Below are positions 31,105 to 37,945 of a stretch of 37,945 bases of DNA, piece after piece. Position numbers and translations under genes: made by a program. Location: contig WTXG01000315.1 in the NCBI GenBank assembly GCA_022496185.1, positions 1 to 37,945 on the forward strand. The letters are read 5' to 3'. Each line of letters opens with the position of its first letter. Positions within the stretch are counted from its first letter, which is position 1. The DNA comes from Multifurca ochricompacta (lineage: Eukaryota > Basidiomycota > Agaricomycetes > Russulales > Russulaceae). The notes under the pieces were generated by a model. That model saw nothing but the letters and a program-made list of their open reading frames with translations, was not told the origin of the DNA and ran no database searches.

Positions 31105-34100
31105 ATGTCCTTTTTTAAACGACGTCGTCATCCACATCCCAACCAACTAGAAGCCAATGATCATGATACTAATGTTGATCAAGACCTCCGCCTACGCACC
31201 GTACGCACAGCTGCGTCAACAATTGCCGAGTCCATCGCCTCCGAGCAACGCGCCGAACGCAGGCGATCGGTCAGACACAAACGCTCCAATTTTTTTCGAT
31301 CCAAGTCAACGAAAGACTTGGAACGTGAACGGCCTTCTGCCCCCGTTCCAGACCCCTCCGCGGTTCAAGTAGCTGGCGACAGGAGAAACGTCTATGTCAA
31401 CACGCCATTGACTGCGATAGAGGTGGATCGTCATGGAGAACCTATTGTGCGCTATGCGAGAAATAAGGTGAAAACGACTAGTGAGTTAAGGCTCTGCTTT
31501 TGTATGGGTCCCTTCTCATTCCCTATAGAATACACAATAATAACGTTTGTTCCTAAAAATCTGTATGAACAATTCAGACGGTACGGCATACGTGAACCTC
31601 TTTTTGGTTTTAACTGAGTATTTCTAGTGTTGCGAATTTGTATTTTTTGGTACTTTTCGTTCTCCAGGGTATGCGTTTCACTTGTTCAACTACGGAATTG
31701 GGAACCCTTATCCTCGTTCAGTTTTCTCTATCTTCGGTGCTGTTTCACCCCAGACAGCGGCACTTCCTCTCATGTTCATTCTCACCGTGACTGCCATCAA
31801 AGACGCTGTAGAAGACTACCGTCGGGCGACGTTAGACGAGGAGGTGAATACGTCGGCTGCAACCAAGTTCGGCAACTGGCGCAACGTCAATCAACCAAAG
31901 GATCCCCGAAACTGGTTCGAAAGGCTACTTCGACTTAACTCACCCGGCCGTGTGACCAAAGGAGTCCGTAAATTAAGGGAAAGGGAAGCGAGCGAAGGTT
32001 CGAGAGTCGTACTCAGTCGCGCCGGAAACCGCATCAGCGGGAGCGTAGCCGATCCTAGTAGCCTGAGTCTGGACAGAGATGGCAGCAGAAATCGCCTTGA
32101 AGATATTCAGAGCATCGACTCACATTCGTACCCCCCTCTTATTGGTAACGATCCCCCTCAGCCGGTCTTCTCACCATCGGCCCAAAATCCAGCCGAAAAC
32201 GCGTTATCAGCCACTCTTGCAGCTTCCTCGTCGTCTGGAGTCGTTAATTGGTCAAGACGTATCTCGGGCTCTGCTCGGTGGGAACGTACTCTTTGGAAGA
32301 AGCTAGAGGTCGGCGATATTGTCCTTCTCCGCGATAACGAGCAGGTACCCGCCGACATTGTCGTACTTTCTACGTCGGACCCCGATGGACTATGCTATCT
32401 CGAGACCAAGAACCTCGATGGTGAAACTAACCTCAAACCGCGCAAAGCTACCGACGCCACGTCGAACATACTCACTGAGGAAGATATCGAGCGGTCAGCC
32501 TTCGTCCTGGATTCCGAGCCCCCACACCCCAATCTGTACCTGTACAATGGAGTGTTACGATTCCAAGACCAGAGCTCTGGCCAGTTGAGAGGTGAACCTG
32601 TCACGATTAATGAAATGTTGCTTCGTGGATGCTCGATCCGAAATACGGCTTGGGTCATCGGTTTAGTGGTCTTCACGGGGAAGGACACGAAAATAATGCT
32701 CAACGGAGGCGACACGCCCTCGAAACAATCCAAGATCGAGAAGGAAACTAACTTCAACGTCATAGTCAACTTCATCATCCTTTTCTTGATGTGTACCGTC
32801 ACCGCAATTGTGAACGGAATTTTCGACGCTCGTACCGGAACAAGTGCAGCGGTATTTGAAGTGGGCTCAGATCCGAGTTCTTCGAATGTAGTGAACGCCT
32901 TGGTCACATTTGCGTATGTAAACCTATCTATTGGCAACTCCTCAAATTGATCAGCGGTGTAGATCCTGCCTCATTGCGTTCCAGAACATCGTTCCTATCT
33001 CTTTATACATCTCCATTGAGATTGTCAAGACCATTCAAGCGTACTTCATCTCCCAAGACATTGACATGTATTACAAACCCTTGGATTCGGCGTGCATTCC
33101 TAAGACCTGGAACATATCGGATGATCTCGGCCAGATAGAGTATATTTTCTCCGATAAAACTGGAACGTTGACGCAAAACGTCATGGAGTTTCAAAAGTGC
33201 TCGATTCACGGAGTCACGTATGGCGAGGCTATAACCGAGGCCCAACGTGGCGCTGCGCAACGGGAGGCCGAACAGACTTACCAAGCCCAGACGAGCAGTC
33301 CATTCGGATGACCAAACTCCGTCAAGATATGCAACAATTGTTGGGGCGGGCATTTAAGAATCGCTACGTGCAACCGGACAAACTTACTCTCGTGTCAACA
33401 AAACTCGCTGAAGACCTTACGGATCGAGGGGGGGGACAACGTACACACATCATCTCATTTTTTCGTGCGCTGGCTGTGTGCCACACCGTCCTTGCCGATA
33501 GGCCAGGGCCAGAGACAGGACAACATCCACACTTACTGGAATATAAGGCTGAATCCCCTGATGAATCCGCTCTTGTTGGAGCAGCACGCGACGTCGGCTT
33601 CCCATTTGTCAGCAAGAGTCGTGAGAAGATCGACATTGAAGTGATGGGTCAACCAGAGAGCTACATTCTTCTCAAGGTTCTTGAGTTCAACAGCACGCGT
33701 AAGCGTATGAGTGTCATCGTCCGGAATCCCCAAGGCCAAATCATTCTATATTGCAAAGGCGCCGATAGCGTTATCTACGAACGTCTCGCAGAAGACCACG
33801 ACCTCGGACTTAAAGATAAAACATCAAAAGACATGGAAGCTTTTGCGAATAGCGGGTTGCGCACGTTGTGCATCGCATACAGGTTGATGTCGGACGAAGA
33901 ATACCTGGAGTGGTCGCGGGTCTATGACGCAGCAGCTTCGTCAATTAAGGACCGCGACGAAGAAATTGACCAAGCAAATTCTCTGGTCGAGCACTCCCTT
34001 CACGTTCTGGGAGCGACTGCGCTGGAAGACAAGCTACAGGAAGGCGTACCTGAGGCAATTGAAAAGCTTCACTCTGCGGGAATTAAGCTCTGGATTCTCA

Positions 34101-36425
34101 CAGGGGATAAAGTTCAGACCGCGATTGAAATCGGTGCGTTTTTTCGGCCTTCCGAGTTTAGTGTGTTAGCTCAAATAAGCTTAGCTTTCAGCTGCAATCT
34201 GTTAAAAAATGACATGGAGATTATGATATTGTCTGCTGACACCATTGACGGAGCTCGGGTGCAAATAGAAGCAGGCTTAAATAAAATTGCCTCTGTCCTC
34301 GGGCCACCATCACGGGATCCTAGTAAGCGTCACTTCTCCTCGGATGTGAAGGCTTCTTTCGCCGTAGTCATCGACGGTGATACCCTTCGTTATGCACTCG
34401 ACCCGGCCTTGAAGCCTTTGTTCTTGAATCTTGGAACTCAGTGCGAGACAGTCGTCTGTTGCCGAGTGTCACCCGCACAGAAAGCGCTCACAGTCAAATT
34501 GGTCAAGGAGGGCAGAGACGCGATGACATTATCAATCGGTGATGGGGCTAACGATGTTGCGATGATTCAAGAGGCGAATATTGGTGTCGGACTCTTTGGG
34601 CTGGAAGGTTCGCAAGCTGCCATGTCAGCGGACTATGCGTTTGGCCAATTCCGCTTCCTTACCAAACTGCTTATCGTTCATGGCCGTTGGTCTTATCGCC
34701 GCATAGCGGACATGCACAGTAACTTTTTCTATAAGGTGAGTGGCTGCATACGTGTACATAACTCCAGTTAAAACAAACACACTGCCCAGAACGTTATCTG
34801 GACATTGCCTCTGTTTTGGTTCCTTATATACAACAGGTGGCTGAGCTCCTCCGTTCTCGATTCATACTCACTGTCGACCCAGCTTTGACGGACCTATCTA
34901 TATCACTACACGTTCATTTTGCTGTATAATCTCATATTTACATCTCTACCTGTCATTGCTTTGGGTGGTAAGCTCTCAGAACAGTTGTGCATTCATCTAG
35001 TAACACCTTTTTTCCAAGCTTTCGACCAAGACATCAATGCCAAGGCAGCTCTGGCATTTCCTCAGCTGTATATTCGGGGTATTCGCGGATTAGAATACAC
35101 CCGAACCAAGTTTTTGGTTGTATATGCTCGATGGCCTTTATCAATCAGCTATCGTGTTCTATATCCCTTACCTTGTTTGGACGGCTGGATCGGCGATCTC
35201 ATGGAACGGCAAAACTGTGGAATCTTTGTCAGACTTTGGGACAACGGTAGCAGTTGCGGCGATTGTTACAGCTAATACTTATGTCGGGATCAACACGCAG
35301 TAGTGAGTGCTCTGCACTCGATACATTAGACTCATCTTTGACCGAACCGAGCAGTTGGACCGTCATCACTTGGGTTATTGTGCTAGGCTCCTCCATAGTG
35401 ATGCTTCTGTGGGTTGTAATATACTCGTATTTTGAGAGCTTCGACTTTGTACACGAGGCTCGGAGACTTTTTGGGGGGGTCACTTTCTGGGTTACCGTAA
35501 TATTGACTGTGTCTATCGCGCTGCGTGAGATTACCATGTTCTCCGGCTTTACATCTTCCTAACCCGATTCCACAGTTCCACGTGTCCTCGTCAAGTTTGT
35601 CTCGATTTCGTTCGTACCTCAAGATGCAGACATAATTCGTTATATGTGGGTCAAAGGCGATCTTAAAGACCGTCTCGGCATTAGACATCGTCAGGACCAA
35701 CCAGCTCTCATGGAGGGACAGAGTTCGATCCTTGAAGCCACACCGATATTTAGGGAGCCGCACTCCCGTTCTCTTTCCGAGATGTCAGCTACAGATGGTT
35801 ACGAGTCGGCTCTGACGTTTAGTCCTGGGGTACCCACCCCTCCTACTCAGCCTGAGAAACCTGATGCTGCATCCCCACAAATCAGTGCAGCATTGGCTGA
35901 CTCATCGATTCCCCTCCCCCTCATCACTATCGCGGGCACGACCAACGACGAGGATATGATGCCAACGCCAACCTCTTTGACCAGTGCTGCGCACGTGGCG
36001 GCAACATCCCTTCCCCCCAATTTTCGTACTATTCAGCTTCTGACATTCCCATTCCGTCCCCACTCCCGTCTCTGGGATTCCAGCAACCTTCTCAGGATTA
36101 TTCGAGAATGGCACCCATTTCATACTCACGCCCTCTCCGTGGTCAATACCCCGCCTATTCTCATTCTGATAATCTCCTGACCTCACCAAGCTCGTACGAA
36201 ATGCGCGTGCACAGCCCGCAATCAAACCAAGACTCTTATGCAGCTGACCGACGGGAGTTACCTAGGATCAGTGAGGCTTCTCATACCATTACCCATAACG
36301 ATAACGATGACAACGGTGGTAGTCATCACTCGCCGAGTCCAGGTCCGAGTGGCTTGAAGGCACCCAGTGGTCAGCTTATGAAGGGCCAACTGCATTATAA
36401 CCAGCTCCATTCCGTAAATTATTGA
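31105..36425 (+). CDS. P4-type ATPase (phospholipid flippase, Dnf1/Dnf2-like), frame-broken in this sequence
   Basis: It moves phospholipids to the cytosolic leaflet using ATP, usually with a Cdc50-type partner. Exons: 31105-31480, 31529-31580, 31628-31668, 31722-32913, 32963-34133, 34185-34735, 34790-34836, 34883-34967, 35019-35302, 35355-35524, 35576-36425; introns 46-54 bp; about 1600 residues, as in yeast Dnf1/2. Motifs: KNLYEQFRRVANLYFL before TM1; DGET of the actuator domain (32417); PISLY in TM4; phosphorylated Asp in DKTGTLTQN (33153); AESPDESALV and LTGDK; GDGANDVAM (34538); ATWIxTW-like C-terminal helices such as WTVITWVIVLGSSIVML; GDLKDRLGI tail. Four one-base shifts are needed, near 33284, 34891, 35111-35115 (five T) and 36013-36018 (six C). 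Clean splice sites and motifs suggest sequence errors, not a dead gene. Confidence 0.93.
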
Positions 36426-36636
36426 ATTGAGACGTCTGTCTCCTTGTGGACACGTAGATGAACGTAAATATATAAGTATATACTGGATCTTCCTTGTCGT
36501 TTTTTCCATATTATCAGGTCACGTTACGGTTACGTATAACGTATGATGTGATCCGGGCCGGTCTTCTAACCGTGACTTGACTGTGACTGTGCCAGGGCGC
36601 GTGAGCCTCACCCACCTCAGCAGATCAGCAGATCAT
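36426..36636. other. Intergenic spacer between flippase and amidotransferase genes
   Basis: 211 bp without an ORF worth reporting. Both genes are on the plus strand, so it must hold the end of one transcript and the promoter of the next. AATATATAAG-like sequence lies near 36465. No clear TATA box or CCAAT box was assigned. Confidence 0.4.
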
Positions 36637-37600
36637 ATGGCTACCAATCCCCCGTTTAGCCTTGCTTGTTTGCGATACACCCGTCCCAGCAGTAGTAAAG
36701 GATCATGGGGAATATCCGATGATATTCGGTACACTGTTTCGTGCGTCTTTGCCCACGGGGATCGTTGATTTTGTGATGGACTCGTATGACGTACGGCATG
36801 CGATGGCATACCCTCCATCGGATACACTGGACACCTATAACGGCATCGTCATCACTGGATCTGGTGAGCTGCTCCTCCCTGGTTTGAGGGTCTTTTCTTT
36901 TCTTATTTTAAGTCCCACTTAGCCGCGTCTGCATACGAAGACGTTGAATGGATAAATAGGCTTGTATCTTGGGTGGCTGATCTCTCAGTGCAAAGACCAC
37001 ATATTAAAATCATCGGTAGGTTAATATTCGTGATCAGTTGATGTGTTGAAAACAAGGCGTTCACAGGTATATGTTTCGGTCATCAGATTGTTGCGCGAGC
37101 TCTTGGCGGTGAATGTGTATCGAATAACGGGAATTGGGAAATCGCGATTAGTGAGGTCACGCTCACTAACCTTGGCCAGCGCGTCTTTGGCACCCAGAGT
37201 ATCGTATGCTAGTACTATTCCTTCCCCTCACGAAAACATATTGATGACATTTTGGATCGCAGAACATCCAACAAATGCACCAAGACCATGTGCCTACCGT
37301 CCCACCATTGTGTCATCTGCTTGGATCGACGATGATAACTCGGAACCAGGGGATGGTGCAGTTCTCAGACATCAATGCCCCTCTTCCTGCGCCAGATACT
37401 CCAATACCTCAAATACGAATCCTGACGTTACAGGGACATCCCGAGTTCACGGCCGGGATTGTGAAAAAATTATCAAAGCGCGAGAGGAGAGCGGTGTAAT
37501 AGACAAAGAATTGGCAGAGAAAGCATGGATTCGTGCAGACGGGCGAAATGACGGGGTCAACGTCATTGGAAGGGTGATTTGGGAAGTACTGCTGGTTTAA
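36637..37600 (+). CDS. Class I glutamine amidotransferase-like protein (GMP synthase GATase-type fold)
   Basis: Four exons: 36637-36863, 36923-37015, 37067-37203, 37263-37600, with introns of 51-59 bp; about 264 residues once two frame breaks are allowed for. The fold hydrolyses glutamine with a Cys-His-Glu triad. The nucleophile elbow IIGICFGHQI is visible across intron 2 (Cys codon 37072-37074), and the His-Glu pair in LQGHPEF (His 37437, Glu 37443). Other family marks: LVCDTPVP near the start, DVRHAMAYP, YNGIVITGS, INIQQMHQDHV, NDGVNVIGRVIWEVLL at the end. It resembles stand-alone fungal GATase-like proteins of uncertain substrate, not the full GMP synthase. Frame breaks lie at five C (36649-36653) and six A (37464-37469). 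Confidence 0.9.
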
Positions 37601-37945
37601 TGCATTACCCAGTGCCACAGTGCCACTTATGAAACTCTCACCTGACGACCCCCCCCCCCTGCTGCTACCAGTGAGTCACGTTCAAACAAAAGAGGTATAA
37701 GTGTCGAGCGGGTCACTGCAATAGCAAATATCACTGCTCGCAACACACCATCCGAATGTGATTGCCAGAATCTCTCCATCGGAGGAGTTGAGCACATCCT
37801 CAATTCACAGCAAGCCAAGCTAATCCCAGAACACCTCCTTGGGGCCAATGTCCGATGGTTCATTAGAAGCGTTGCCCGCCCATATTCAGTTTACCCCTCC
37901 GATCTGCCATGATTGAGGATCAAGGAGTCAGAGGGGGCATTAGCC
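37601..37945. other. Downstream flank without a recognised gene
   Basis: An 11-C homopolymer lies at 37649-37659. A 78-codon minus-strand ORF (37863-37627) has no recognisable features and may be chance. Nothing else could be supported before the window ends. Confidence 0.5.

Noticed and set aside
33197..33330. A micro-intron to explain the flippase frame change
   Set aside because: The only GT-AG pair that fixes the frame is about 29 bp, far below the 46-54 bp of the other introns, and it would remove conserved residues. A one-base error is simpler.
37627..37863. Minus-strand 78-codon ORF at the window end
   Set aside because: No domain, no splice context and composition typical of chance frames.

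Overview
The window is fungal nuclear DNA, most likely from a mushroom-forming basidiomycete. Genes are split by many short GT-AG introns (about 45-60 bp). The transposons decay almost entirely by CpG to TpG/CpA change, as expected of methylated repeats in that group. No species can be named from sequence alone. I saw no tRNA, rRNA, CRISPR array or bacterial-type operon.

Positions 1-23900 are a nest of transposons. The oldest layer is a Ty3/gypsy chromovirus (gypsy-A; its 5' part lies off the window, its 3' LTR ends at 23900). It is cut by three insertions: a 1610-bp near-perfect palindrome built from Tc1/mariner and MITE pieces (583-2192, TA duplication); a non-autonomous hAT element (hAT-N1, 5960-7395, 8-bp duplication); and a near-complete autonomous hAT (8050-23028, 8-bp duplication). 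The hAT carries a ten-exon transposase gene. It was itself hit by a 1375-bp solo LTR (inside a transposase intron, 11432-12806) and by a younger chromovirus (gypsy-B, 15151-22623, two LTRs, 5-bp duplication). Removing the insertions rejoins each host element cleanly.

Positions 23901-28090 are further repeat-derived, CpG-poor DNA: an interrupted minus-strand ORF, a second hAT deletion derivative (hAT-N2, 24587-26036), a diverged LTR and a broken minus-strand ORF of unknown identity.

From about 28100 the DNA becomes CpG-rich and genic, all on the plus strand: a TMEM184/Ost-alpha family membrane protein (28250-30613), a P4-type phospholipid flippase of the Dnf1/2 kind (31105-36425) and a class I glutamine amidotransferase-like protein (36637-37600). 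The last two need single-base frame corrections, all at or next to short homopolymers, which looks more like consensus error than gene death.

The most notable points are: a conserved third ORF downstream of the chromodomain in both gypsy copies, with four tandem zinc-binding motifs; an 11-nt self-priming arrangement in gypsy-B like that of Tf1; the palindromic Tc1/MITE composite with a further MITE sitting exactly on its dyad; and LTR divergence in which every substitution found by hand fits CpG decay.
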